Shown piece after piece: positions 16,860 through 26,630 of a stretch of 64,000 nt of DNA (the first letter of the stretch is position 1; the number at the start of each line of letters is the position of its first letter). The position numbers and the translations under genes are program-made. Source of the DNA: Amycolatopsis sp. 2-15 (GTDB lineage Bacteria; Actinomycetota; Actinomycetes; Mycobacteriales; Pseudonocardiaceae); NCBI RefSeq assembly GCF_030285625.1, contig NZ_CP127294.1, positions 8,092,001 through 8,156,000 on the forward strand. The letters run 5' to 3'. Below the pieces are notes generated by a model that made no database searches, had not been told where the DNA came from, and saw only the letters and a list, made by a program, of their open reading frames with translations.

Positions 16860-18035
16860 GTGGAGGACGTGGACTTCGGGCTGACCGAAGACCAGGAAGC
16901 GCTGCGCCGCGGCGCCCGCGAGCTGGCGGCGAAGTTCCCCGACGAGTACTGGGCGCGCTGTGACGCCGCCGGTGAGTTTCCGTGGGACTTCTACACCGCG
17001 TTCGCCGACGCCGGCTGGCTCGGCATCGCGATCCCTGAGGAGTACGGCGGCGGCGGGCTCGGGATCTTCGAAGCCGCGCTGCTGCTGGAGGAAGTCGCCG
17101 CGTCCGGCGCCGGGATGAACGGGTGCAGCACCATGCACCTCACGATCTTCGGCCTCAACACCATCGTGAAACACGGCAGCCCCGCCCTGCGCGAGGAGAT
17201 CCTCCCCCGCGCCGCCGACGGCTCTCTGCACGTCTGCTTCGGCGTCACCGAACCCGATGCCGGCACCGACACCACCCGCATCCGCACCTTCGCCCGCCGC
17301 GAAGGCGACGGCTACGTGATCAACGGCCGCAAGGTCTGGATCACCAAAGCCGGCCAGTCGCAGAAGATGGTGCTCATCGCGCGCACCACGCCGCTCGAGG
17401 AAGTCGAGCGGCCCACCGACGGCATGTCGTTGTTCCTCGTGGACGTCGATCCCGAAGCCATCACGCTGACGGCGATCCCGAAGATGGGCCGCAACGCCGT
17501 CAGCTCCTACGAGGTCGCGATCGACGACCTGCGCGTGCCCGCCTCGGCCCGCATCGGCGAGGAGGGCCAAGGCTTCCGCTACCTGCTCGACGGGCTGAAC
17601 CCCGAACGCATCCTGCTCGCCCACGAAGCCCTCGGCCTCGGCCGCGCCGCCGTGGACCACGCCGTGGCCTACGCGCGCGAACGCATCGTGTTCGACCGGC
17701 CGATCGGGCAGAACCAGGGCATCGCGTTCCCGCTCGCCGAAGCCCAGACGCGCCTGGACGCCGCCGCGCTCATGGCCCGCAACGCCGCGTGGCGCTACGA
17801 CCAGGGTCTCTCGTGCGGGCGCGAGGCCAACATGGCCAAGTGGCTCTGCGCCGACGCCGGGTTCCAGGCCGCCGACCGCGCGATGCAGACCCTCGGCGGC
17901 ATGGGCTACGCGAAGGAGTACCACGTCGAGCGTTACTTCCGCGAAGCCCGCCTGTTGCGGATCGCGCCGGTGAGCCAGGAGATGGTGCTGAACTACGTCT
18001 CCACCCACGTGCTCGGGCTGCCCAAGTCGTACTGA
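16860..18035 (+). CDS. Acyl-CoA dehydrogenase
   Basis: The 391-residue flavoprotein has the standard layout: N-terminal helical domain, FAD-binding CFGVTEPDAGTDTTRIRT, and C-terminal LGGMGYAKEYHVERYFREAR. The usual catalytic Glu of the YEGT motif is replaced (RIAPVSQEM). A Glu is present instead in GLNPERILLA, the position used by isovaleryl-CoA and long-chain dehydrogenases. It probably makes the first oxidation of a branched or substituted acyl-CoA. Two GTG starts are possible (16860 and 16869); both sit close to GGAGG-type sites. It ends the operon, followed by a strong terminator. Confidence 0.87.
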   Translation: MEDVDFGLTEDQEALRRGARELAAKFPDEYWARCDAAGEFPWDFYTAFADAGWLGIAIPEEYGGGGLGIFEAALLLEEVAASGAGMNGCSTMHLTIFGLNTIVKHGSPALREEILPRAADGSLHVCFGVTEPDAGTDTTRIRTFARREGDGYVINGRKVWITKAGQSQKMVLIARTTPLEEVERPTDGMSLFLVDVDPEAITLTAIPKMGRNAVSSYEVAIDDLRVPASARIGEEGQGFRYLLDGLNPERILLAHEALGLGRAAVDHAVAYARERIVFDRPIGQNQGIAFPLAEAQTRLDAAALMARNAAWRYDQGLSCGREANMAKWLCADAGFQAADRAMQTLGGMGYAKEYHVERYFREARLLRIAPVSQEMVLNYVSTHVLGLPKSY

Positions 18036-18045
18036 GACCGACACG

Positions 18046-18089
18046 CCGAAGCGGTCCCACCCGGGGGATGCCGGGTGGGACCGCTTCGG
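18046..18089. terminator. Bidirectional terminator hairpin
   Basis: A perfect 19-bp inverted repeat (arms 18046-18064 and 18071-18089, 6-base loop) separates the convergent acyl-CoA dehydrogenase and S53 protease genes. GGTTTCC follows on the plus side. Confidence 0.88.
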
Positions 18090-18103
18090 TTTCCTGGCCG
18101 CGC

Positions 18104-21100
18104 CTAGATCTTCGGCAAGGCCACGTCGTACACCGTGGCCGTGCCCGCCATCACCTTCACCTGCCGGAACTGCGGCTGGTACCCGTTGGCGGCGACGGTG
18201 ACCATCAGCGGGTTGTAACCCTTGTCCAGCCACAGCCGGTAGTGGCCCTGCGCGTCGGTCTTGAGGGTGTACGAGACCTCCCCGCACACTCCATTGTGGA
18301 CCATCGTGCAGACCTGCACCGTGGCGTCGGACACCGGGGCGCCCGACGCGGTGTCGGTGACCGTGCCCGAAAGCTCACCCCAGGCCTTGGGGGCCGCGGC
18401 CTGCAGCGTGACGGGCAGGGCCGCCACCGCGTAGGGCGAGTCGGTGTCGAGCGCGATCGTCGCCGTGTACTTGCCGGGCTGTGTGACCTTGCCGGAGTCG
18501 ACGGTCACCGCGACCTTCGCGGTGGCGCCGGGTGCGAGGTCCAGCTCAGTGCTGCCTTCGGAGAGCCAGCCGGCGTCGTCGTCACCACACTGGTCGTAGC
18601 CCGGCAGCATCGCCGTGGTGCGCAGCGCCGGCACCAACGAACCGACCTGGTAGAGCGCACACGCCCCGCGCCCGCCGCCGTAGTACTCCTGCGGCAGGTC
18701 CGGCAGCGACGACCACTTGTCGCTCACCGGGTCGTACTCGATGGTGTGCGCGGTCTCGCCGGCCTGGGAGACGACCGAGCCGGTGCCGGTCTCGCCACCG
18801 GCGAGCTGCAGGCGGCCGTTCGCCCCGCTGTAGGCCATCTGAGAGACCTCGTACGGCGCGTCGGCCACCTTCGTCCACGCGGCGCTGCCCGGCTTGAACA
18901 CGTAAGTCGACTTGATGTTCGTGACGCCACCGACGTACCCGCCGGCGCACACGATCTCACCGTGGATTCCGGCACAGGCCGCGTCGCTCTCGGCCTCCGG
19001 GTAGTCGGGCAGCGCCGACCAGGCGTTGCGCACCGGGTCGTAGACGAACGCCGTCTTCACCGGGTCCTTGCCGCACACGCTCGCGCAGCCGCCGACCACG
19101 TACAGCTTCCCACCGAGCGTGGCGGCGGTGGCGCCGTAGACCTTCGCCGGCAGGTCCGCCAGCCGCGACCAGGTGTTCGTCTGCGGGTGGTAGGCGTACG
19201 TCGTGGACAGGACGCCGGGCATCCCGGCCCCGCCGACGACGTACAGCGAACCGTTCAGGAACGCCGCCGCACCACGCATCACCGGCTCCGGCATGTCCGC
19301 GATCGGCGACCACGCGGCGGTGACCGGGTCGTACACGTAGCTGCGGGCCGAGGGCGAGAGCATGTGCATGGGCATGCCGCCCGCACTGTAGATCTTGCCC
19401 TGGTAACCGCCGAGCGCGCTTTCGTAGGTGAACTCCGGGACGTTCGCCAGCGGCTGCCAGCCGGCCGCCGCCGACGGGTCGACCCCGGTGAATCCGGTGA
19501 CGTGCTCGCCGAGCGACACGTGCACCGGTGCCGTGCCGGTGTTGGTGAGCTTCACCGTCTGGTTCGCGATCTGGCCCATCGTCTTGCTCACGGCCAGCGC
19601 GGTCGAACCGACCGCCAGCTGCCCGGCCTTGAGCTTGACGTCCAGGCGAGCCACGGAGTTCAGGCCAGTCGTCGTCGACAGCGCCGGTGACGAGTACCGC
19701 GGCAGGCTCGCCGTGTACTGGTGCGCACCGGTGGTGTCGAACAGCTCGTAGAAACCGTCCGCCAGCGCGGCGTCGTCGGGCGTGGGCGAGCTGACCGCGG
19801 AGCGGGCCGCGGCGGCCGAGTCGGCCACCGTGACGTCGTCGAGCGGCCGGCCGTTGTTGGCGTCGGTGACCACACCCGCGACCAGGCCGCCTTCGCCGGC
19901 CGTGCACGAACCGACGACCACGTCGTCGAGCTCCGCGAGCGAGTTCCCGCCACCCTGGAAGTGGAACCGCACGCGCACGGAGTCCTTGCCCGCGGCCTGG
20001 GGCAGCGGGATCGACACCTGCGTTTGCACGAGTTCGGTGGTGTGGTGCGCCAGCGAGCTCCACGTGGCACCGCCGTCGAGCGACAGATCGGCGTCGAACG
20101 CGCTGTTCCCGTCCGGCACGTACACGCCGCCGAACGACAGCACCGGGGCGTCGTCGCCGGTCAGGTCGAGGACCGGCGAGAGGAACGTGGTGTCCTCCGC
20201 CTTGCCGTCGCGGGTGATCGGGCTGGCGAGCGCGTAGTTGCCACTGCTGATGAAGTTGAACAGCTCGATACCGTTGTCGAACGTCCAGCCCGTCGAGGCC
20301 GGGTCGGCGTTCGTCACGGTCCACCCGTCCTTCGGGGTGGTGCCGAGCCAGCCGTCGAAGCGCGTCAGCGCGGCGTGGCCGTAGCCGAGCGCGGTGCACG
20401 CGTTCGGGTCGACGGCGGCGGTGAAGTTCTGCCGCACGCCCGAATCGGCGACGGTCACCTGCTTGTCGATCGGCTGGTACCCGGGCTGCACCGCGGAGAC
20501 GTGCAGCTGGTAGGCGGCGCCCTGGGGCAGGTCGACGCTGTAGTGGCCGGAGAACGGGTCGGTGTAGACCGCGCCGCCGGGGTAACCGTCGACGGTGATC
20601 TTCGCGTACAGCGGCCAGCCGTGGCCGGAGCCGTCGGTCACGGTGCCCGACACGGCCTGCGTGGCGATCTTCGTGACGGCGTAGTCGGAGGTGGCAGCCT
20701 GACCGTCCACGATGGACAGTGAACCACTGCCGTTCTCGTAGCCGAAGCGGGTGACCGCGATCTGGTAGGAGTCGGCGGCGACGGCGAGGTGGTAGGCACC
20801 CTGGGCGTCGGTCGTGGCGTGGTAGACGTTGCCGGTGCCGTTGCCGGTGGCGGTCACCGTGGCGCCGGCGATCGGCGTGCCCGCGGTGTCGCGGACGTGC
20901 CCGGCGACCGTCCCTTGTGGAGTGTAGGCCAGGGTGGCGACGCCGTGGGGCGAGCCGAGGCCGGTCGGGCCGTCCCAGCCCGGGCCGGCGGTGCACAGGA
21001 CCGTTGCGCACGAGCCGTTGGTGCCCTCGGTGACGTCGTAGAGGTCGTTGCCGTGGTTGAAGTAGGCGTAGGTCGCGGGGTTCGTGCCCGGACGTGGGTC

Positions 21101-22279
21101 GCCGGCGAGGGCGAACATCGAGGCGATCAGCGGCGACGACAGGCTCGTGCCGCCCACCTGGCCCCAGCCGCCGGACTTGCCGGAGTCGTAGATCGCGAAA
21201 CCGCTGGCCGGGTCGGCGATGGCGGAGACGTCGGCGATGGCGCGGTTCGCGCAGCCGGTGGCGAGCTCCTGCTGGTACTCGGGCTTCGGCTCGTACGGGG
21301 AGCAGCCGGAGCCGGCGTCGGACCAGGCCTGCTCGCTCCAGCCGCGCGGGTTCGCCGGGTCGCGGTAGAGGTTCGTGCCGCCGGCGGCGACGACGTTCGG
21401 GTTGGCGGCGGGCCAGTCCTGCAGGCCGTAGGCGTGGTCACCGGTCGAGGCGACCATCGCGACGCCGGGCACGGTGTAGTGCGAGTCGAGCGTGCCCTCT
21501 TCGGGGTCTTCACCGTCGATGCCGTAGGAGTTCGAGATGAACTTCGCGCCCAGGCGCACGGCGGTGTCCACAGCGACCACGATGTCGTACGGGCTCGTGG
21601 ACGCGCCCTCGACGAGCAGGATGTGGCACGCGGGGCAGGCGGCCGAGACGGCGTCGAGGTCGAGCGCGGTCTCCTGCGCCCAGCCGTCGTCGTCGGCGGG
21701 GTAGTTCACGCCGCCGTTCTGGTCCACCTTGCGGAAGCAGCCGTTGTCCGTGGTGCACGGCGGGAGGCCGTACTGCGCGCGGTACACGGCGAGGTCGGCC
21801 TCGGCGTGGGAGTCGCCGAGCGCGTCGATGATGGCAACGGTCTTGCCCGCGCCGCCGTCAGGGAGGTCGTAGGCGGCCTTGATGTCGGCCGGGCCGAGCG
21901 AGTCCGGCAGCGGGCCGGCGTTGCTGGTCAGCGGGCGCAGGTCCGTGCCCGCCTTGAACAGCGAGTTGCACGTGACGGTGTGCGGCTTGGGCTTGGCGGG
22001 GTTGCAGCCGGTCGGGGCGTAGAGCGCCTTGGGCGCCTTCGCGGCGGTCTTGCCGGTGGCCGTCCGGGTGGCCTTGTCGGCGGCGACGGGCTTCGCGTCG
22101 CCGGAGGTGCTGGCGGCGTCGAGCACGGCCTGCCCGGCGGCCTGGGCCGGGGCGTCCGCGGACGTCTGCGGTTGTGTCGTGCCGGGTAGGAGGCCGGGTT
22201 GGGTGGTGCCGACGACCAGCGCCAGGCCGGCCAGCACCGGGAGGATGAGCGCCAGCAGGCGCCCCCGGGGGACTCTCAA
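18104..22279 (-). CDS. Secreted S53 (sedolisin) protease with carboxypeptidase-regulatory-like and Kelch domains
   Basis: The roughly 1391-residue protein starts at a TTG 7 bases after GAAAGG; a longer upstream reading frame looks like untranslated leader. A signal/anchor helix (GRLLALILPVLAGLALVVG) opens it. The S53 domain carries the Glu/Asp pair in WAQETALDLDAV, the oxyanion Asp in ASTGDHAYG and the Ser nucleophile in GTSLSSP. Then come carboxypeptidase-regulatory-like folds (VAGHVRDTAGTPIAGATV and similar), a jelly-roll-like segment, about five Kelch repeats ending in VVGG/AGG, and a final regulatory-like domain. The N-terminal propeptide seems short for sedolisins. It is probably an extracellular acid-tolerant endopeptidase. 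Confidence 0.85.
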   Translation of the reverse strand: MRVPRGRLLALILPVLAGLALVVGTTQPGLLPGTTQPQTSADAPAQAAGQAVLDAASTSGDAKPVAADKATRTATGKTAAKAPKALYAPTGCNPAKPKPHTVTCNSLFKAGTDLRPLTSNAGPLPDSLGPADIKAAYDLPDGGAGKTVAIIDALGDSHAEADLAVYRAQYGLPPCTTDNGCFRKVDQNGGVNYPADDDGWAQETALDLDAVSAACPACHILLVEGASTSPYDIVVAVDTAVRLGAKFISNSYGIDGEDPEEGTLDSHYTVPGVAMVASTGDHAYGLQDWPAANPNVVAAGGTNLYRDPANPRGWSEQAWSDAGSGCSPYEPKPEYQQELATGCANRAIADVSAIADPASGFAIYDSGKSGGWGQVGGTSLSSPLIASMFALAGDPRPGTNPATYAYFNHGNDLYDVTEGTNGSCATVLCTAGPGWDGPTGLGSPHGVATLAYTPQGTVAGHVRDTAGTPIAGATVTATGNGTGNVYHATTDAQGAYHLAVAADSYQIAVTRFGYENGSGSLSIVDGQAATSDYAVTKIATQAVSGTVTDGSGHGWPLYAKITVDGYPGGAVYTDPFSGHYSVDLPQGAAYQLHVSAVQPGYQPIDKQVTVADSGVRQNFTAAVDPNACTALGYGHAALTRFDGWLGTTPKDGWTVTNADPASTGWTFDNGIELFNFISSGNYALASPITRDGKAEDTTFLSPVLDLTGDDAPVLSFGGVYVPDGNSAFDADLSLDGGATWSSLAHHTTELVQTQVSIPLPQAAGKDSVRVRFHFQGGGNSLAELDDVVVGSCTAGEGGLVAGVVTDANNGRPLDDVTVADSAAAARSAVSSPTPDDAALADGFYELFDTTGAHQYTASLPRYSSPALSTTTGLNSVARLDVKLKAGQLAVGSTALAVSKTMGQIANQTVKLTNTGTAPVHVSLGEHVTGFTGVDPSAAAGWQPLANVPEFTYESALGGYQGKIYSAGGMPMHMLSPSARSYVYDPVTAAWSPIADMPEPVMRGAAAFLNGSLYVVGGAGMPGVLSTTYAYHPQTNTWSRLADLPAKVYGATAATLGGKLYVVGGCASVCGKDPVKTAFVYDPVRNAWSALPDYPEAESDAACAGIHGEIVCAGGYVGGVTNIKSTYVFKPGSAAWTKVADAPYEVSQMAYSGANGRLQLAGGETGTGSVVSQAGETAHTIEYDPVSDKWSSLPDLPQEYYGGGRGACALYQVGSLVPALRTTAMLPGYDQCGDDDAGWLSEGSTELDLAPGATAKVAVTVDSGKVTQPGKYTATIALDTDSPYAVAALPVTLQAAAPKAWGELSGTVTDTASGAPVSDATVQVCTMVHNGVCGEVSYTLKTDAQGHYRLWLDKGYNPLMVTVAANGYQPQFRQVKVMAGTATVYDVALPKI

Positions 22280-22622
22280 GGGATAACCTTTCCGTTCGCC
22301 CGGGCAGTCACAGGGGTTCGTACCCCGCGGGCAGGTCGCGCCCGGCGTCGTCGGCTGCCCGGTCGGACCGATCGCCGGGCGCCGGTGCGGCGTCGGCGGG
22401 ATCCGCGGTGGTGGGGTGGGGATCCGTTCCCGCGCCGGGCCGGGGTACCGCGGTGCCGTCCACCGGACGGTCATCGCCGGGTCTCGTCGCGTTCACCGGC
22501 GAAGTATCGGGTCGCGCACGCTCCGTTCGCGATTGGGCGGATGACCTAATCTCGGGCTCGAGCTTGTTTAGTCCACGGCTTGGTTCGGTCCGCCGCGTGG
22601 TTCAGCCCGTCGGCGGCCCTGG
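22280..22622. other. Intergenic region, 343 bp
   Basis: This region lies between the LAL regulator stop and the S53 protease start, both on the minus strand. It should hold the protease promoter, but I see no confident -35/-10 pair. Imperfect repeats of a GGTTCAGCCCG-like word occur at 22573-22634. Confidence 0.4.
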
Positions 22623-25475
22623 TCAGTCCGCCGTCGCCGGGGTGATGCCGGCTTGCGTCGCACTCACGGCGAGCGCCGTGCGGGAGGACACGCGGTGTTT
22701 GCGCATCGCGGAGTTCAGCTGGGCCGCCACGGTTTTCGGGGAGCGGGACAGGACCTGGGCGATCTCCGGGTTCGTGAGGCCCGTCAGCAGGAGCCGGACG
22801 ACTTCCAGCTCGCGGGGGGACAGCTGGTCGCCGTAGCCGCGGCGGCCGCCTCGCCACACAGGGTCGGCGGGGAGGTGGGCGCGGACCCGGGAGGCGGCGG
22901 CGGAGGCGCCCAAGGCCACGCAGTCGGCGAGCACGGATTCCAGCTGCTCCAACGCAGGAGCCCGAGAACCGCCGGCCAGCAGGCACATTGCCGCGCGTTC
23001 GCGGGCGAGCAGCGCGTCGTACGGCCGCGGCAAGGCGGCCCACGCGGCGGCGGCATCGGCCCACTCCCGCGCGGCGCCGGCGTGGTCACCGGTGGCCTCC
23101 GTGAGCAGCGCCCGGCAGCAGAGGGCGGCACCCGTCGCGCTGGGGTAGCCGGCGGCGAACTCGGCAACGAGCGCCGAGGCCTCGGCGACCCGTCCGGCCG
23201 CGAGCAGCGCCTCCACCCGCACCGGCGCCAGTTCCGCCGCCCACAGCCAGATTTGCTTGCGCGCCACCACGGCCATCGGTTCCTCCGTGACCGCCAGCGC
23301 CGGCTCCGGGCATCCGGCCGCGAGGTGCAGGCGGCCCAGCGCCGCGGCCGGTTCGAGCGGCATGTCGACAATCCCGCGCTGGCGGGCGGCCTCGAGCACC
23401 AGCGTCAGCTTGCGCTCGACCTCGGCCTCGCTGCCGGGCTCGGTGGCCGACTGCAGCAGCGCGCCCACCAACGTCGTGTCCAGCTGGATCAGCGGTTCCT
23501 CCGCGAGGTCCGCGAACTCGGCGACGCGGGCGGCCAGCCCGCTCCACGCGCCGGTCAGCCAGTCGAGCCGGATCAGGGTGGCCAGGCCCATGTCCCGCAG
23601 CCGCAACAAGGCGTGCCGCTCCCCCAGCTCGACCGCGCGGGTCAGTTTGGCGCGGGCCACGTCATAGCGCGCCCAGCGCAACGCGGCGTCGCCGAGGTTG
23701 AGCAGACCCCGCGTCACCTGCAGTGAATCGAGCGCCGGGTCCTCGGGCACGGTCGCCGCGACCGCCCAGCCGGTTTCGTCGCCCATCTCGAGCAGGGCCG
23801 TCGCGCGGTCGACGGTGAACGAGATCCGGTTTTCCTCGGGCACGGCCACGCGGACGACGGCGTCGGCGCGGTCCAGCCACTCGCGGTGGGCCGACACCGG
23901 CCACGTCGCTCCGGCCGGCCGGCCGAGCACCGACATCGCCTCGGCCATCGCGACCGGGTGGTCCGCGAGGCCGGGAATCGCGAGCTCGAGCTCGGCGGCA
24001 CCGGCCGCGTAATCCCCGGCGTGCATCAGCAACCGGCCCAGCTGGCTGCGGATCTCGGCGCTCTCGGCCCGGTCGAGCACGGCACTGTCCAGCACGCCAC
24101 GCACGGTGCGCACGAGGTGCGCGCGGCCGACGTACCCCGTCGACGCGAACATCGGCGTCTTGCGGATCAGCCGCGCCACGGCCGTCGGCGGCAGCGCCGG
24201 AGAGGCGAGCAGGCCGTGGAGGAAGGACACGGCGGTGTGGTGGTCACCGGACGCGAGCGCGAGATCCGCCGCGCGTTCCGCGTACTCGCACCACTTCTCC
24301 GTCTCGCCCGCTTCGCGGAAGTGGTGCGCCAGCACGGCGACCGGCGCCGGATCCCAGGCCGACAGCGCCTTGCCCGAACGCCGGTGCAGCTCGCGGCGTT
24401 CGCGCCCGCCGATGCCGTCGTACACGGCCTTCGCCGCCAGCAGGTGCCGGAAGCCGAGACGCCCGCGGTCGTCCTCGACGAGCAAGCCGCTGCGCGCGGC
24501 CTCGTCGATCGCCGTGCCCGCGCGGTCGGCCGGCAGCCCGCAGACGTCGACGACGTCGCGCTCGGCCGCGGGGGTCGCGAGCACCGCACACGCCCGCAGC
24601 ACCGCCTGGGCGTCGGGCGTGAGCCGCACGAGCCGTTCGGCCAGCGCGTCGCGGATCGTCGGCGGCACCGCGATCTCGGTGAGCGAACGCCGGACCCACT
24701 CGCCGCCCTGGCGGATGAGGTCGGCGCGATCGCGCAGCAGCCGGACGGATTCCTCGAGCGCGAACGGGATCCCGTCGGTGTGCCGGTGCAGGAACCGCGC
24801 GAACGGCTCGGACACGCGCTCGTCGCCCAGCATGGACGAGACCAGCTGCGCGGTCTGCGCCACGTCGAGCGCGCCGAGGGTGATGCGCGGGTAGCGCGAG
24901 GAAAGCCGCAGCAGCAGGCTGTCGTCGCCGACCTCGTCGGGTCGGTAGGTGAGCACGAGCCCCGGCCGCGGCTCCTGCCGGGCGGCGAGGAACAGCAGGA
25001 ACTCCAGCGTGGTCTCGTCGGCCCAGTGCACGTCTTCGACCACGAGCACCTCGACGTCGATGCGGTCGAGCAGCTCGGCCAGCGCGCGCAGCAGCCGGTG
25101 CCGGGCCGCGCCCGCGTCGGCCAGCGCCTCCGGGGCCGGCGGCAGGTCCCACTCCGGGAACAACGGCCGCAGCGTGCCGGCCAGCGGGCTCAGCCGCAGG
25201 CCGGCGACGCCGGGGCGCGCCTGGCGCAGCGCGTCGACGATCGGGCCGAGGGTGAGCGCCTCCCGCAGCGGCGGGCACCGCGCGACGAGCACCCCGGGCT
25301 CCGGCAGCAGCTCGCGCACGAGCCGGCTCTTGCCGATGCCGGCCTCGCCCGAGACCAGCACCACACCCGGCGGCGACGCGAGCGCGGCGGCCAGGCGGGT
25401 GAGCTCGTCGTTGCGGCCGATGAGCCGGGGCGTGCCGACCGCGGGGAGATCACGTCCGTCCGCTGCCACCTGCAC
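22623..25475 (-). CDS. LAL-type LuxR-family transcriptional regulator with AAA ATPase domain
   Basis: The 950-residue regulator has an N-terminal STAND/AAA ATPase with Walker A SGEAGIGKSR near residue 45 and Walker B VLVVEDVHWAD. A long helical repeat region and a C-terminal LuxR HTH follow (SPRELEVVRLLLTGLTNPEI then SPKTVAAQLNSAMRKH). Such large ATP-binding LuxR proteins activate transport or secondary-metabolism genes on sensing a small molecule. It starts at a GTG. The next gene downstream on the same strand is the S53 protease, a possible target, but 343 bp separate them. Confidence 0.9.
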   Translation of the reverse strand: MQVAADGRDLPAVGTPRLIGRNDELTRLAAALASPPGVVLVSGEAGIGKSRLVRELLPEPGVLVARCPPLREALTLGPIVDALRQARPGVAGLRLSPLAGTLRPLFPEWDLPPAPEALADAGAARHRLLRALAELLDRIDVEVLVVEDVHWADETTLEFLLFLAARQEPRPGLVLTYRPDEVGDDSLLLRLSSRYPRITLGALDVAQTAQLVSSMLGDERVSEPFARFLHRHTDGIPFALEESVRLLRDRADLIRQGGEWVRRSLTEIAVPPTIRDALAERLVRLTPDAQAVLRACAVLATPAAERDVVDVCGLPADRAGTAIDEAARSGLLVEDDRGRLGFRHLLAAKAVYDGIGGRERRELHRRSGKALSAWDPAPVAVLAHHFREAGETEKWCEYAERAADLALASGDHHTAVSFLHGLLASPALPPTAVARLIRKTPMFASTGYVGRAHLVRTVRGVLDSAVLDRAESAEIRSQLGRLLMHAGDYAAGAAELELAIPGLADHPVAMAEAMSVLGRPAGATWPVSAHREWLDRADAVVRVAVPEENRISFTVDRATALLEMGDETGWAVAATVPEDPALDSLQVTRGLLNLGDAALRWARYDVARAKLTRAVELGERHALLRLRDMGLATLIRLDWLTGAWSGLAARVAEFADLAEEPLIQLDTTLVGALLQSATEPGSEAEVERKLTLVLEAARQRGIVDMPLEPAAALGRLHLAAGCPEPALAVTEEPMAVVARKQIWLWAAELAPVRVEALLAAGRVAEASALVAEFAAGYPSATGAALCCRALLTEATGDHAGAAREWADAAAAWAALPRPYDALLARERAAMCLLAGGSRAPALEQLESVLADCVALGASAAASRVRAHLPADPVWRGGRRGYGDQLSPRELEVVRLLLTGLTNPEIAQVLSRSPKTVAAQLNSAMRKHRVSSRTALAVSATQAGITPATAD

Positions 25476-25648
25476 CCCCGCTCGCCTCGCCGATCACCGC
25501 TGGATTCTCGGCACGTCGGCCCGCGTGGGCAAGCGATCCGGACCGTGATTCACACCGCTGTCACACGTTTCCGACAAAAACCGGCACGGCGAGCGCAAGT
25601 GGCGCAGGCGCCGTCGGCCGATCGGCGCAACCGTCCGAAGTGGACCCG

Positions 25649-26509
25649 TCAGGACGACGGCGCGATCTCCGCGGAGTCGCTGAGCCGCAGCTTGCGCCGC
25701 GCGCGCTGGAAGAACGTGGTGAGGCCCAGCCGCACCACCCGGGCCGCGCTGGGCCGCGCGCACAGTTCGATGCGCTCGCCTGGCTCCACGTAGCCCTCGA
25801 CGATCCCGTCGACCTCCACCGCCAGCCGGCCGCTGCCGGGCAGCAGCTCGAGCGCCAGCGTGTCGTGGACCGAGAGCACCACGCCGCGGCCGTACGCGGA
25901 GTGCGGCGCGGCCGGTGTGACCAGCAGCGCCTCCACCGCCGGGCTCGTGATGGGACCACCGGCGGAGAAGCTGTAGGCCGTGGAGCCGGTCGGCGTCGCG
26001 ACGATGACCGCGTCGGCCGCGTAGCTCACGAACTGCTCTTCGTTCACCCGGACGGCGACGAGCGCCCCGCCGTCGCCGGGCACGCGGACCACGGCGACGT
26101 CGTTGAACGCTGTCACGGTCCGGCCGCCGATCACCGCGTCGACCGCCAGGCGCGGCTCGACGGTGAACTCGTGCGCGTCGATCATCGACAGCGCGCCGGG
26201 CAGGTCGGGCACGTCGACTTCGGCGAGGAAGCCGAGCTTGCCGAGGTTCACACCGAGCACCGGAGCGCGCTGCCCGTCGGCCAGCCGCATGGCGCGCAGC
26301 ATGGTGCCGTCGCCGCCGAGGCTCACCAGCAGGTCGGACTGGGTGGCGAGCTCTTCCGCCGACACCCCCACCGCCTTGCAGTCCAGGCGCACGATCTCCT
26401 CGGCGATGCCGAGGATCTTGATCCCGCGGTTCGCGGCCCACCCGAGGACGGCCTCGACCGCCGGGGCGGAGTCGCGCTTCGGGTGCAGGACCAGTCCAGC
26501 CGAGTGCAT
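25649..26509 (-). CDS. nadK: NAD kinase
   Basis: The 286-residue enzyme phosphorylates NAD to NADP. Family motifs are clear: VSLGGDGTMLRA (GGDGT at residues 65-69), NLGKLGFLAE, and TPTGSTAYSFSAGGPI. The chosen ATG (MHSAGLVLHPKRD) matches the usual N-terminus; the upstream extension reads as non-protein-like sequence. In many actinomycetes nadK sits between a TlyA-type methyltransferase and recN; neither is here, so this may be a second copy. It is divergent from the alditol oxidase, with 121 bp between starts. Confidence 0.9.
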   Translation of the reverse strand: MHSAGLVLHPKRDSAPAVEAVLGWAANRGIKILGIAEEIVRLDCKAVGVSAEELATQSDLLVSLGGDGTMLRAMRLADGQRAPVLGVNLGKLGFLAEVDVPDLPGALSMIDAHEFTVEPRLAVDAVIGGRTVTAFNDVAVVRVPGDGGALVAVRVNEEQFVSYAADAVIVATPTGSTAYSFSAGGPITSPAVEALLVTPAAPHSAYGRGVVLSVHDTLALELLPGSGRLAVEVDGIVEGYVEPGERIELCARPSAARVVRLGLTTFFQRARRKLRLSDSAEIAPSS

Positions 26510-26630
26510 GTCAGCGCTCCGGCTGTTCGAGCAACACTGCGGGTCCGGGAAGCACTGGCGGTTCGGGGAGCATGGGCCAAGTCTGCCCGGATCCGACGGC
26601 TTTGGCGAGCCCCGCCTAAGCTGGGCGTTC

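Noticed and set aside
22280..22474. Extension of the S53 protease start to 22474
   Set aside because: The extra residues are Pro/Arg-rich without a signal peptide. The TTG after GAAAGG places the hydrophobic signal correctly.
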